A stretch of 64,000 bases of DNA from Methylotenera_A sp031417915 (GCA_031417915.1 JANOWN010000008.1:23934-87933); one strand, 5' to 3'. Positions 26,348-35,186 are shown, counted from the stretch's first letter. Made by a program: numbers and translations. Notes: a model not told the origin generated them from the letters alone.

Positions 26348-26554
26348 TTAGGTTTGGTTCTTCGGTAGCGTGCTTAAATTAACATGCAGCTTGAGTACTG
26401 GCGTTTTGTTTGCGACTTGATTGAGTCGATCGGCACATCGATCAATCGCTGTCTTGTCAGGACCGAATAGAGCGCGCGCCAGTGCCATTTCGAGTTCATC
26501 GCGGCCACCTTTAATTACAGTCAGCTTGGGTTTTCTCACACTCGGCTTATTCAT
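26348..26554 (-). CDS. Small basic hypothetical protein (island)
   Basis: 68 residues with KPSVRKPKLTVIKGGRDELEMALARAL: a basic start then an amphipathic helix. No Shine-Dalgarno is evident and no family recognised; it could be a spurious frame. It sits between the XRE gene and the res site. Confidence 0.4.
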   Translation of the reverse strand: MNKPSVRKPKLTVIKGGRDELEMALARALFGPDKTAIDRCADRLNQVANKTPVLKLHVNLSTLPKNQT

Positions 26555-26592
26555 ATTGGCATTGTAACTGACTCCAGCCTATAAAAACCTAC

Positions 26593-26708
26593 TGTCAGTT
26601 GAGGTCTACCTTACTAGACACCCAAAAGTCATCAGATTCACTGTCAGATGAAGTTCGAATAGCTAGATTTGACAATGTGTCTTTAAATGCTATAAACCTT
26701 AGTAGACA
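26593..26708 (+). other. Putative Tn3-type res site with three subsites
   Basis: Three TGTC...GACA-bounded imperfect palindromes: subsite I 26593-26620 (28 bp, also containing GTCTA/TAGAC), subsite II 26642-26674 (33 bp) and subsite III 26678-26708 (up to 31 bp). Total 116 bp, I-to-II centre distance about 52 bp. Tn3-family res sites are known to have a 28-bp I, 34-bp II and shorter III, about 114 bp in all, with III nearest the resolvase gene, as here. Resolvase binding would also autorepress the gene. Confidence 0.65.
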
Positions 26709-26729
26709 TCTCAACTATTAAGGAGCTTT

Positions 26730-27341
26730 ATGCTAGAACAACAAACAGGGCAGCAAGTCGGTTATATCCGCGTTTCATCTATCGACCAAAATACCATTCG
26801 CCAATTAGACGGCCTAACTCTCGACAAGACCTTCACCGAGAAAATGTCGGGTAAGGACACGAAGCGCCCACTGCTTCTGGAATGCATGGCTTATATCAGA
26901 AGTGGTGATACCTTGCATGTGCATTCCATTGACAGATTGGCACGTAATGCCAAAGACTTACTTAATCTAGTCGAACAAGTGCTAGGGAAGGGCGTAAATC
27001 TCAAATTCCATAAAAATAACCTGACTTTCTCGCCAGATTCAAAAGACCATATGGCTAAGCTACAATTAACCATGCTGGCGGCATTTGCGGAGTTTGAACG
27101 TGAGCTAATTAAAGAACGTCAACGGGAGGGTATTACCATCGCCAAAGCCGCAGGGAAATATAGCGGTAGACGCAAAATTACAGATGAATTGGTTGCTGAA
27201 GCTAGAGCTAGAACTGAGAAAGGTGAGCCGCTATCTAGAGTAGCGAAAGACCTTAAGGTGTCGCGGGAGACGTTGTATAAGAATGGAGTTAAGTCGAGTT
27301 TGTCATTTGGAAATCATGTCAAATCAGACTTTCATAGTTAG
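26730..27341 (+). CDS. Serine recombinase, resolvase type
   Basis: 203 residues. Catalytic domain with nucleophile Ser16 in GYIRVS, VHSIDRLARNAKDLL (Arg pair) and AAFAEFERELIKERQREGI leading into helix E, then a C-terminal HTH (TEKGEPLSRVAKDLKVSRETLY). Length is close to Tn3 resolvases. AAGGAGC precedes the ATG. No transposase is seen, so it may be a stand-alone resolution module left by a transposon or plasmid; the upstream res-like site supports resolvase over invertase. Confidence 0.92.
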   Translation: MLEQQTGQQVGYIRVSSIDQNTIRQLDGLTLDKTFTEKMSGKDTKRPLLLECMAYIRSGDTLHVHSIDRLARNAKDLLNLVEQVLGKGVNLKFHKNNLTFSPDSKDHMAKLQLTMLAAFAEFERELIKERQREGITIAKAAGKYSGRRKITDELVAEARARTEKGEPLSRVAKDLKVSRETLYKNGVKSSLSFGNHVKSDFHS

Positions 27342-27464
27342 TACATATCTACATTCAAATGGCTCAAATCGGCCTGAGCGGACTTTCTATAACAGCCAAG
27401 TGATAGCTTTTTTTAGGTCAAATATGGCCAATCGAATTTAGGTGAAAAAGTTTTTTGAACAGCA

Positions 27465-27495
27465 ATAAAAAAGGCTGAATCATCACGATTCAGCC
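27465..27495 (-). terminator. Terminator of the PhoX-like PEP-CTERM gene
   Basis: Arms GGCTGAATC/GATTCAGCC (27473-27481, 27487-27495), followed on the minus strand by TTTTTTATT, about 30 bases after the stop at 27526. Confidence 0.88.
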
Positions 27496-27525
27496 AAAAT
27501 TCCGAGGGGAGCGGAAATGAAAATG

Positions 27526-28941
27526 TTAAGATTGTTTTTGTTTGCGACGGCGTGCAGTAGCGCCCATTAAACCTAAACCTGCTAATAACATAGCATAAGT
27601 TTCTGGCTCTGGTACTGGCGCAGTTGCAGTGATTTTAATCAAACGATCATTACCGCTTGTTGGGTGTTGAATGTTCACATAAGCAACGTTAGGATCGTTT
27701 TTATCAAAGAACAAGCCAGTGAATTCTGAGCCTTGCGTACCGTTAGAAGCCCAACGTGCCAAGCCTTCGCCAGCATCTAGCAAATCGCCATCTTTGTTAA
27801 GATCTTTAGCAAACCAGATGTCATTATCAACACCACCATTACGGTCTTCAATAATGTAGATGTTGCCATTTGCATCAAATGCGATGTTGTCTGGGCTAAG
27901 TAAACCAACACCCACTGGTAAGCCAGTCGCTAAGTCAATCGTGTTTTGATTGGCAAATACGCTAGAAGTATTAGTACTTAAGTTGAAGGCATAAACTTCA
28001 TTGGTGGTGGTGGTTGCGATATACATGAGTTCTTGTCCTAGCGCATTTGTCACAATTTCCATGTCTTCTGGACGTTGGTAATCTGTACCGCCAACGGTGT
28101 TAGCGGTAACGCGACCATCAATGGTGCCGTCTGCAAGCACGGTGGAAACGCCTGCAAGCGCGCCGCCATTAATGTCGGTAATCGCTTCCCACACGATACC
28201 ACCCACCGCGTTGGCGTTGCTACCGCCGTTTACTTTAGCAGCAAATGTTTGACCAGATGCAAAGTAGTCGTTACCGTTGGTTGCATTGGCGTTGTTAGAG
28301 GTGTATTTGTAGATTGAGCCGCCATTTAACTCATCAATAAAGTATAAGTTTTTCATCGCATCAAAAGCCAAGCCTTCGTGAGAAACACGTGGAATAACTG
28401 TGCGCTGTATAAAATTAGCATTGGTGGTAGAGGTGGTTGCAGTTAACGTAGTCGGGTTGGTTAGCTCAAATAAGCGGCCTTTGGTGCTGCCTGCGCCCCA
28501 TGATTCTTCGGCCGTTAAATAGCTACCCCAAGGCGTGATGCGTGATGCATCGCCAGCAACAAAGCCTTGTGTACCAGGGGCGACGATGGTCACGGTGCGC
28601 GTATTGTAGTTATTATCTTGCAAATCAACACGCTGTACGCCTGCGGTACCTGTTTCGAAAGGCATAAATAAATAACGACCACTTGCGTCTGAGTCTATCA
28701 TGTCCCATGCGCCAGAATTTGAGCCTGGCACCAGTGCGTTTTGATTGGTACGATCAGCCAGTGATACTTGGCTAAAGTATGGATTTGACAGAGTAATTGG
28801 CGTTGCTTCACCAATGCCGCCAACAGGAATTGGCCCTGCAGAACTAGCGAGAGGAGTGAAGTCATCAAAGAACGTGTTATCTACCGCATAAGCTTGGCTG
28901 CTGAAAGCCAGCGCAACTGCAATCGAGATTTTTTTAAGCAT
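27526..28941 (-). CDS. PhoX/DUF839-like PEP-CTERM protein
   Basis: Exported 471-residue protein: signal peptide ending SSQAYA, a six-bladed-propeller-like body with repeated DNIAFDANGNIYIIEDRN, HEGLAFDAMKNLYFIDE and DMIDSDASGRYLF segments typical of DUF839/PhoX-like proteins (calcium-dependent phosphatases), and a C-terminal PEP-CTERM signal VPEPETYAMLLAGLGLMG then RRRK for exosortase processing. Catalytic residues of PhoX cannot be confirmed by eye, so activity is uncertain. An EpsA-box candidate lies 137 bases upstream of the start. Confidence 0.8.
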   Translation of the reverse strand: MLKKISIAVALAFSSQAYAVDNTFFDDFTPLASSAGPIPVGGIGEATPITLSNPYFSQVSLADRTNQNALVPGSNSGAWDMIDSDASGRYLFMPFETGTAGVQRVDLQDNNYNTRTVTIVAPGTQGFVAGDASRITPWGSYLTAEESWGAGSTKGRLFELTNPTTLTATTSTTNANFIQRTVIPRVSHEGLAFDAMKNLYFIDELNGGSIYKYTSNNANATNGNDYFASGQTFAAKVNGGSNANAVGGIVWEAITDINGGALAGVSTVLADGTIDGRVTANTVGGTDYQRPEDMEIVTNALGQELMYIATTTTNEVYAFNLSTNTSSVFANQNTIDLATGLPVGVGLLSPDNIAFDANGNIYIIEDRNGGVDNDIWFAKDLNKDGDLLDAGEGLARWASNGTQGSEFTGLFFDKNDPNVAYVNIQHPTSGNDRLIKITATAPVPEPETYAMLLAGLGLMGATARRRKQKQS

Positions 28942-29077
28942 GGCATTAAATCCTTCTAATAAAGTTAAGTTATTGTTTAAATAGCATTTAATAGTCAGCA
29001 GATGTTTTCAAGACTGCGCTACTAGGGCCACTTTAACTTTTGCAAATGACATCACGATGTTGCCGTATCGCCAAACA

Positions 29078-29095
29078 ATAGTCCGATAGGACTAG
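29078..29095 (-). promoter_or_regulatory. EpsA-box candidate 1
   Basis: ATAGTCCGATAGGACTAG, matching the palindrome ATAGTCCG-N2-CGGACTAT in 15 of 18 positions (centre included). It is 137 bases upstream of the PhoX-like PEP-CTERM gene on the minus strand. Confidence 0.6.
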
Positions 29096-29150
29096 GCTTA
29101 AATAAACTATTTATTATTGAAGAGCCAGATTTAACTTAGCTACGAGGCGC

Positions 29151-29345
29151 TTAGGATTTGGTGAAATCGTGATTTTCCATAGTTAGCCTATGAATATCGT
29201 CATAAGTTGTTGTGCCTATTCCCATTACCTCATCCTGGCGCATATGCTCAGATTGGCTCAGTTCTACTGAAAAATGGAAGTCATCAAATAGCTTGTCAAT
29301 CGTGTTTTCATTTCTTAATTCACGCAATCTAGTGAGCAGTTTCAT
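29151..29345 (-). CDS. Small hypothetical protein
   Basis: 64 residues, charged and soluble (LLTRLRELRNENTIDKLF, SEHMRQDEVMGIGTTTYDD). AGGA eight bases before the ATG supports it. It precedes the PhoX-like gene on the same strand, with the EpsA-box candidate between them. Family unknown. Confidence 0.5.
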   Translation of the reverse strand: MKLLTRLRELRNENTIDKLFDDFHFSVELSQSEHMRQDEVMGIGTTTYDDIHRLTMENHDFTKS

Positions 29346-29454
29346 AATTCATTTCCTATGATGAAAGCCGTACTATGCCTATCAAATATTTCAATATGAT
29401 GGAAAAAAGACTATTTAAACAAATAAATTTTTGTTAATAAAAATCTTTAAAGCA

Positions 29455-29490
29455 TGCCCTGAGAGGCAATATCCATGCGGCCTGCAGGGC
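29455..29490 (+). repeat. 36-bp palindromic repeat, copy a
   Basis: TGCCCTG...CTGCAGGGC arms around the core CAATATCCATGCGG. Flanking bases extend the stem (ATGCCCTG/CAGGGCAT). Same element as at 31752 (inverted), 44518 and, diverged, inside a gene at 38753. Confidence 0.8.
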
Positions 29491-29637
29491 ATGTGCTTTG
29501 GAGGTAGCTTAAATAGGTTGCTGAATCAAAGTAGTTAGCACAAACCCATTTGCGCACAAATTAAGAAATACACATTCTTGTCACATTTGTCATCTAAATT
29601 GTGCGGTTATATTTAGAGTGTAAAATATGCTTGCATC

Positions 29638-31029
29638 ATGAAATTTCAGCAACACCTCAGTTTTAATAAGTCATTAAGTCTTCATATGCTCATCAAAATA
29701 CTGATCGATCCAGTATTGATGATTGCGACACTTTTTTTTCTGGCAATTTACTATGAAGATAAATTAAGCTCTCAGTATGTTGTGTTGGCTATCATGTTGT
29801 TTGCGCTAAGTTTTCCTGGTACTTGGGCGAATTCAAAAAGCTTAAGAAGTGATGTCTTTAATACCACCTTGCAGTGGTTTTCGGTATTAGGTTTACTGGT
29901 ATTTTTTGGTTATGTAACAGGTTTTTTAAATCATTTTCCGCTACAGGTGATATTTTCATGGGCATTAGCGACCCCACTCACGCTCATTCTATTTCACCAG
30001 TTGGCCAATCGATATTTATCCAGCAAATACTATATTGCAAGTGTTAAAAAAACTGCGGTGATTGTGGGTGTGAATGCGCTTAGCCATCAACTTCAAGAGC
30101 GAATAAATGCTAATGTTGAGCATGGTATTGAGTTAAAAGGTTTTTTTGATGTGATTTCGGAACGTCCGCCGGAGCAAATACCACCAATCAGCACGCCACT
30201 TGTGGGTAATATTGAGCAGTTATCCAGCTATGTGAAGCAGCATGCAATCGACATTATTTATATCGCCTTGCCGCCATCGTTACATTCACACATTATGCTG
30301 TTGTTAGACGATTTAAAAGACACCACCGCCTCCATCTATTTTGTCCCCAATTTCTTTTTGGCGGATTTAATTCAAGCACGTATCGACGAAATTGATGGTA
30401 TGCCGATTGTTGCGATGTGCGAAACACCATTTTCTGGCTTTAATGGCTTTGTAAAAGGCCTTAGCGACCTTATTTTTGCAAGCATCATTTTATGTTTAAT
30501 TTCACCATTGTTAGTTTTATTGGCGCTAGGCGTTAAATTGAGTTCACCTGGCCCGATATTGTTCAAGCAAAGACGTTACGGCTTGGATGGTCACGAAATT
30601 GTGGTGTATAAATTTAGATCGATGACCGTGACTGAAGATGGCGCAGTGGTAACGCAAGCGAAAGTGAACGATAAACGAGTCACGCCGTTCGGTAAGTTTA
30701 TACGCAAAACGTCTTTGGATGAATTGCCACAGTTTATCAATGTGCTGCAAGGCAGAATGAGCATTGTAGGGCCAAGGCCGCATGCGATTAGCCATAATGA
30801 AATGTATCGCAAAGTGATTAAAGGCTATATGGTCAGGCATAAAGTAAAGCCAGGCATAACGGGTTGGGCGCAGGTGAATGGTTTTAGAGGTGAGACCGAA
30901 ACCGTTGAAAGCATGAAAAAGCGTATTGATTACGATATTGATTATCTTAAAAAATGGTCCTTGGGTTTGGATATTAAAATAATTCTTAAGACCGTGTTGC
31001 TAGTTTTTAAAGATGCAAAAGCCTATTAG
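29638..31029 (+). CDS. Undecaprenyl-phosphate sugar phosphotransferase (WcaJ/EpsB-like)
   Basis: 463-residue polyprenyl glycosylphosphotransferase starting exopolysaccharide repeat synthesis by moving a sugar-1-phosphate to undecaprenyl phosphate. Four N-terminal membrane spans (about 12-125), a Rossmann-like CoA-binding region with AVIVGVN, a further membrane helix near 280-300, then the catalytic domain: VYKFRSM, KTSLDELPQFINVLQGRMSIVGPRPH and GITGWAQVNGFRGET. The sugar cannot be deduced. It sits between PEP-CTERM genes, fitting the known coupling of PEP-CTERM sorting and EPS. Confidence 0.93.
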   Translation: MKFQQHLSFNKSLSLHMLIKILIDPVLMIATLFFLAIYYEDKLSSQYVVLAIMLFALSFPGTWANSKSLRSDVFNTTLQWFSVLGLLVFFGYVTGFLNHFPLQVIFSWALATPLTLILFHQLANRYLSSKYYIASVKKTAVIVGVNALSHQLQERINANVEHGIELKGFFDVISERPPEQIPPISTPLVGNIEQLSSYVKQHAIDIIYIALPPSLHSHIMLLLDDLKDTTASIYFVPNFFLADLIQARIDEIDGMPIVAMCETPFSGFNGFVKGLSDLIFASIILCLISPLLVLLALGVKLSSPGPILFKQRRYGLDGHEIVVYKFRSMTVTEDGAVVTQAKVNDKRVTPFGKFIRKTSLDELPQFINVLQGRMSIVGPRPHAISHNEMYRKVIKGYMVRHKVKPGITGWAQVNGFRGETETVESMKKRIDYDIDYLKKWSLGLDIKIILKTVLLVFKDAKAY

Positions 31030-31053
31030 ATGTAATCAATAAGTCTTAAATCT

Positions 31054-31071
31054 ATAGTCCAATATGACTAT
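31054..31071 (+). promoter_or_regulatory. EpsA-box candidate 2
   Basis: ATAGTCCAATATGACTAT: perfect outer arms ATAGTC/GACTAT. It is 104 bases before the start of the PEP-CTERM gene at 31176. Confidence 0.65.
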
Positions 31072-31175
31072 GTTTCAGCGTAGCGCAACCTCAACAATTG
31101 TCATAATCACTCGATAAACTGGGCACAAGTATCAAATCACTTATCTAAGTCGTGTCTATTTATTTGGAGTTTAAA

Positions 31176-31739
31176 TTGAAAACGTTTAAAAATTTCGCTG
31201 TGGCAGTATTGTTTAGCGTGGCAAGTGTAAGTGCTTTTGCAACTGATATTCTTACAACACTTTCTGTTCCTGCCTTGCCAGCCTCATTGGCCTATAGCCA
31301 AACACACTCGGAGCCTGTAGGTACGACTTTTTGGGATGACTACTATTTTACTATTCCAGCTGGTTTTGCGAACTCAGTGACTTCGACAATTACCGCTGAC
31401 AGCGCTTTGGGTTTAAGTAATTTGCAGGCACGTTTATATATGGGCAACACGCACCAAACTGGAGCAGTTGTTCCTGGCACCTTGTTATCAGCATGGGGCA
31501 CTACAGTGGTTTACAGCCCAACAGTTTCAGCTACTACCGTTGTGTTAAATCCGTTGTCATTAGCAGCTGGCACCTACACATTGCAAATTAGAGGTACGGT
31601 CTTTGGTACAAGTGGCGGCTCTTACGCAGGTGTGTTAAATCTCACCAATCCAGTTCCAGAACCAGAAACCTACACCATGCTATTGGCAGGTTTGGGCTTG
31701 ATGGGCTTTATGGCACGCCGTAAGAATGTAAATACTTAA
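31176..31739 (+). CDS. Small PEP-CTERM surface protein
   Basis: 187-residue exported protein: signal peptide (KTFKNFAVAVLFSVASVSAFA), a beta-rich Ser/Thr/Gly body with TTFWDDYYFTIPAGF near the start (resembling FxDxF-type PEP-CTERM proteins, though not an exact motif) and C-terminal VPEPETYTMLLAGLGLMGFMARRK. TTG 31176 is chosen because GGAG lies seven bases upstream and the signal peptide begins there; GTG 31152 would add eight unlikely residues. Confidence 0.85.
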   Translation: MKTFKNFAVAVLFSVASVSAFATDILTTLSVPALPASLAYSQTHSEPVGTTFWDDYYFTIPAGFANSVTSTITADSALGLSNLQARLYMGNTHQTGAVVPGTLLSAWGTTVVYSPTVSATTVVLNPLSLAAGTYTLQIRGTVFGTSGGSYAGVLNLTNPVPEPETYTMLLAGLGLMGFMARRKNVNT

Positions 31740-31751
31740 ATAAAAATATAC

Positions 31752-31787
31752 GCCCTGCGACCCGCATGGATATTGGTCTGCAGGGCA
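31752..31787 (-). repeat. 36-bp palindromic repeat, copy b (inverted)
   Basis: Reverse orientation of the 29455 and 44518 elements: GCCCTGC...CTGCAGGGCA with core ATATCCATGCGG on the minus strand. It lies 12 bases after a PEP-CTERM gene, where it could end transcription. Confidence 0.8.
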
Positions 31788-31866
31788 ACTATTTTTAACC
31801 TTTCAAACATTCCAGCGCTGTCAGCTCTGACTTATTACTGTCTTAAGTTGATGCTATAGTTTGTTG

Positions 31867-32892
31867 ATGAAAAGTACTATTGTTTGGTTGTGCTCCCTAC
31901 TGCTTTCGCTGTCTGGAGATTTGTTTGCGGCAGATTCTAGCATCAGGCCGAAGAACGTTGCTGTTGTCGTCAATACTGCAAATGCCAATAGCGTTGAAAT
32001 TGGTAATTATTACCTCAAACTGCGCGATATACCAAAGCGCAATCTCATTAAAGTCAGCATTCCTGATAGCCCCAGAAAGCTCACTGCCGAGCAGTTTAGC
32101 CAGCTTAGGCAACAAATCGTAGAAAAACTCAATCCAGACATTGAGGTGATTGTGCTGGTTTGGACTGCGCCTTATGCGGTAGGCTGCAACTCAATTACAG
32201 CAGCGCTGACATTGGGTTACGATGCCAGCCAGTGCGAGAGTACTTGCAAGCCTGGCAAGCAAAGCCCTTATTTTGATAGCGCTTCCAAACGCCCATCAGA
32301 GCTTGGTTTGCAGCTCAGCATGCTATTGCCGACTGAATCTATTAAAGATGCAAAATCTTTAATAGAGCGCGGCGTGCTGAGCGGATTTAATATCAATGAG
32401 GCGAGCGCCTATTTTGTCATTACTTCAGATAAGCAACGTAATACAAGATCTGCATTTTTCCCTAAATCTACCAGCATTACTGAGAAAAAACTCATGGTGA
32501 ACACGCTTTATGCCGATAGTATCCAGCATAAAAAAGACATTATGTTTTACCAGACTGGACTGATTAGCGTACCAAATTTAGACACTTTAGCTTTTCTACC
32601 AGGCGCAGTAGCAGATCATCTGACATCAACAGGAGGCGACTTGCTAGACGGATCACAAATGAGCAGCTTAAAGTGGCTGGAAGCGGGCGCTACAGCAAGC
32701 TATGGCACAGTGTCCGAGCCATGCAGCTATTGGCAAAAATTTCCTAATTCGTCCGTGTTGCTTGCGCATTATCTATCGGGTGAAACAGTGGTCGAGGCCT
32801 ACTGGAAGAGCGTGGCGTGGCCTGCACAAGGCATATTTATTGGCGAGCCACTTGCAGCGCCGTATTGTCGCTACTGCGCACTAAGCAACTAG
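31867..32892 (+). CDS. TIGR03790 family protein
   Basis: 341-residue secreted protein: signal peptide MKSTIVWLCSLLLSLSG..FA, then VAVVVNTANANSVEIGNYYLKLRDIP, which opens the TIGR03790 family (function unknown, frequent in PEP-CTERM/EPS genomes). Later conserved stretches: VWTAPYAVGCNSITAAL, GGDLLDGSQMSSLKWLEAGATASYGT and PAQGIFIGEPLAAPYC. Seven Cys residues suggest disulfides. Weak start context; TTG 31861 is an alternative. Confidence 0.82.
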   Translation: MKSTIVWLCSLLLSLSGDLFAADSSIRPKNVAVVVNTANANSVEIGNYYLKLRDIPKRNLIKVSIPDSPRKLTAEQFSQLRQQIVEKLNPDIEVIVLVWTAPYAVGCNSITAALTLGYDASQCESTCKPGKQSPYFDSASKRPSELGLQLSMLLPTESIKDAKSLIERGVLSGFNINEASAYFVITSDKQRNTRSAFFPKSTSITEKKLMVNTLYADSIQHKKDIMFYQTGLISVPNLDTLAFLPGAVADHLTSTGGDLLDGSQMSSLKWLEAGATASYGTVSEPCSYWQKFPNSSVLLAHYLSGETVVEAYWKSVAWPAQGIFIGEPLAAPYCRYCALSN

Positions 32893-32893
32893 G

Positions 32894-32938
32894 CTTGAAG
32901 TAATTAGACTTGAAGTAATTAGACTTGATATAACTATA
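32894..32938 (+). repeat. 15-bp tandem repeat
   Basis: CTTGAAGTAATTAGA twice in succession followed by a degenerate third unit CTTGATATAACTATA, directly after the TIGR03790 stop and ahead of the EpsA-box region. Confidence 0.75.
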
Positions 32939-33002
32939 TTTGGGCATTATCGCAAATATCATACTACGACATCCATCATAAACACTACCCAATCGGGCTA
33001 TT

Positions 33003-33020
33003 CTAGTCCGAACGGCTTAT
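33003..33020 (+). promoter_or_regulatory. EpsA-box candidate 3
   Basis: CTAGTCCGAACGGCTTAT, 14 of 18 identical to the best copy and retaining TAGTCCGAACGG. It lies 89 bases before the PEP-CTERM/DUF4114 gene and 24 bases before a possible -35. Confidence 0.55.
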
Positions 33021-33044
33021 ATTTATAGGCCGTATAAATTTAAA

Positions 33045-33073
33045 TTGTCACAAATAAGTTTTACTCTCTAAAT
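33045..33073 (+). promoter_or_regulatory. Candidate promoter of the DUF4114 PEP-CTERM gene
   Basis: TTGTCA (33045-33050), 17-base spacer, CTAAAT (33068-33073). The EpsA-box centre would lie near -68, a usual position for an upstream-binding activator. The -10 is weak. Confidence 0.4.
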
Positions 33074-33109
33074 CCCCCTTTTTTAAATTTATTTTTTAGG
33101 AGTATTGAA

Positions 33110-33763
33110 ATGAGAGTTTTGAACATAATGACGGTATTAATAATGCTGCTTTTGGCAATGCCAGCAATCGCTTCAGACAGAGATCGCGATGATCATAAAG
33201 GCCATAAGCATGACCGCTATCAATGGCTTGAGAGTGAAAATAAGCATGGCAATAAACACGCCTCGCCTAAGAACCTGCAAGCTTCTTCCAAGAGCCTGTT
33301 TGTGGCGACTTCAGGCGAGGTGATTTTAACTTTTTTATCTAAGTCAGCAGCTTATTCAAGCGATCTTTTTTTAGTAGGTACGCCTGACAGCATTCTAAAC
33401 AATCAAACAGCCGAGGGTGGGCAACAATTCTCTTTAGGCAGTTTTCTTGCAGGTACTGAGCTAGTATTCAAAATATTCGTGAATGATACTGGGCATACCT
33501 TTTTTAATGGAATAGCAGCAAATAACCCCGACAATAAGCTTCATGCGGCTTATAAAGCGCGATCTGGCAAGCCACTCATTGTTGGATTTGAAGATCTGTA
33601 CGGCGGAGGAGACCGAGACTATAACGATTTGAAATTTTCTCTCAGCAATGTGGTGATTGGCAATACTCCAGTTGTTGCAGTTCCAGAACCAGAAACTTAT
33701 GCCATGATGTTGGCAGGATTATTCGTCATTGGTGCATTAAAACGCCGTAAAGCAGCGCACTAA
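33110..33763 (+). CDS. DUF4114-like PEP-CTERM protein
   Basis: 217-residue exported protein. Signal peptide ending PAIAS; a strongly charged His/Asp/Lys-rich segment (DRDRDDHKGHKHDR); a body ending in VGFEDLYGGGDRDYNDLKFSL, the DUF4114 signature with Asp-rich, probably calcium-binding loop; then VPEPETYAMMLAGLFVIGALKRRK. The His-rich start might bind metal. A candidate EpsA box and promoter lie upstream. Confidence 0.85.
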   Translation: MRVLNIMTVLIMLLLAMPAIASDRDRDDHKGHKHDRYQWLESENKHGNKHASPKNLQASSKSLFVATSGEVILTFLSKSAAYSSDLFLVGTPDSILNNQTAEGGQQFSLGSFLAGTELVFKIFVNDTGHTFFNGIAANNPDNKLHAAYKARSGKPLIVGFEDLYGGGDRDYNDLKFSLSNVVIGNTPVVAVPEPETYAMMLAGLFVIGALKRRKAAH

Positions 33764-33782
33764 ATATTATGCTTTTATATAC

Positions 33783-33814
33783 AAAGCGGCTTTTGTATAA
33801 AGTCGCTTTTTATT
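33783..33814 (+). terminator. Terminator after the DUF4114 PEP-CTERM gene
   Basis: AAAGCGGCTTT/AAAGTCGCTTT arms (one G-T/mismatch position) with TGTAT loop, followed by TTTTATTTTTTT. Confidence 0.82.
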
Positions 33815-33926
33815 TTTTTAGAGCAGGGCGCATATTTAACCCAACTAGTCATGAATATTTAATATTTCAACTTTATACTGAAATAATAAGCCAAATTAAA
33901 CCTCAAAAAAATTGAAAGCATCAGCC

Positions 33927-35066
33927 ATGAAAGCCATGATTTTAGCCGCTGGTAAGGGCACGCGTGTTAGGCCATTAACGTATGAGCTACCTAAGCCGAT
34001 GATTCCAATTTTAGGTAAACCAGTCATGGCTTACTTAATCGAACATCTGGCCAGACACCACATCAATGAAGTGATGGTGAATGTGAGTTATTTGCACGAA
34101 AAAATACAAAATTATTTCGGCGATGGGCATCGATTCGGCATTGAGATTGGCTATTCATTTGAAGGCGACATTAGCAATGGCATGATTATTCCCAGCCCAG
34201 TAGGCTCGGCTGGCGGTATGCGAAAGATTCAAGATTTTGGCGGATTTTTTGATGAGACTACGATAGTGATATGCGGTGACGCGATTATTGATTTAGACAT
34301 TACCGCAGCCGTTAAAGAGCATAGGCGCAAGGGCGCGCTAGTCAGTCTGGTGGCCAAAGAAGTAGCAATGGATAAAGTGTCTGGCTACGGCATTGTGTTG
34401 ACCGATGAAGATGGCAAAATCACCTCGTTTCAAGAAAAGCCTAGGCAAGCAGAAGCGCGCTCAAATCTAGCAAGCACGGGTATTTATATTTTTGAGCCAG
34501 CAGCGCTTGATTTAATTCCTACGGGCAGCACCTTCGATATGGGCTCTGATTTATTCCCGCTACTGGTAGAAAAAAACTTGCCCTTTTATGCCATTAATCA
34601 GCCCTTTAACTGGATAGATATTGGTGTTGTGTCTGACTATTGGGAAGTGATGCAGCAAGTCATGCGCGGCGAAGTGCCTTCTATGAGCATGCCTGGGAAG
34701 CAGGTAAAACCTGGGGTTTGGACGGGTTTAAATGTGCATATCGACTGGGAAAATACAAAAATAACAGGCCCAGTTTATATCGGCTCTGGTGCGCGCATCG
34801 ATAAAGGCACAGAAATTATAGGCCCCACTTGGATTGGCGACGGCTGTCATGTGCAGCGTGGCGGGCGCGTAGTACGTAGTGTGCTGTTTGAATACACGCG
34901 TGTTGGCCAAGATTATAGTTTTGACGAGATGATTGTGTGCGGCGAGTACTGCGTAGATAGGCACGGCAGAATGTTGCATGTCGATGACGACACCTGTAAC
35001 TTGATTTGGTCAGATGCGCGCGAAAAAGTAATTTATCCAATGAATTACGCGCAAGCGAGACTCTAA
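33927..35066 (+). CDS. NDP-sugar pyrophosphorylase (GDP-mannose pyrophosphorylase-like)
   Basis: 379-residue nucleotidyltransferase making an activated sugar for polysaccharide synthesis. N-terminal catalytic domain with MILAAGKGTRVRPLTYELPKPM (GxGTRxxPLT plus Lys), VICGDAIIDLD (metal-binding Asp) and WIDIGVVSDYWE; the C-terminal part from about 265 is a left-handed beta-helix (hexapeptide repeats GPVYIGSGARIDKGTEI). Mannose-1-phosphate guanylyltransferase is likeliest, but glucose-type specificity is possible. ATG 33927 preferred over TTG 33912. Confidence 0.88.
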   Translation: MKAMILAAGKGTRVRPLTYELPKPMIPILGKPVMAYLIEHLARHHINEVMVNVSYLHEKIQNYFGDGHRFGIEIGYSFEGDISNGMIIPSPVGSAGGMRKIQDFGGFFDETTIVICGDAIIDLDITAAVKEHRRKGALVSLVAKEVAMDKVSGYGIVLTDEDGKITSFQEKPRQAEARSNLASTGIYIFEPAALDLIPTGSTFDMGSDLFPLLVEKNLPFYAINQPFNWIDIGVVSDYWEVMQQVMRGEVPSMSMPGKQVKPGVWTGLNVHIDWENTKITGPVYIGSGARIDKGTEIIGPTWIGDGCHVQRGGRVVRSVLFEYTRVGQDYSFDEMIVCGEYCVDRHGRMLHVDDDTCNLIWSDAREKVIYPMNYAQARL

Positions 35067-35186
35067 ACTACTCCAGAAAAAACTCACTATTTGGATTATG
35101 ACAAAACTGTCACAAATCTGAAATTTTACTGAAATCAAGATTAAGTAAGATTGTCATTTAAATTTAATTGATTACAAACTTAACCC

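Noticed and set aside
32894..32938. Tandem repeat considered as CRISPR or iteron origin
   Set aside because: Units are contiguous, only two are exact, and there is no replication protein nearby.
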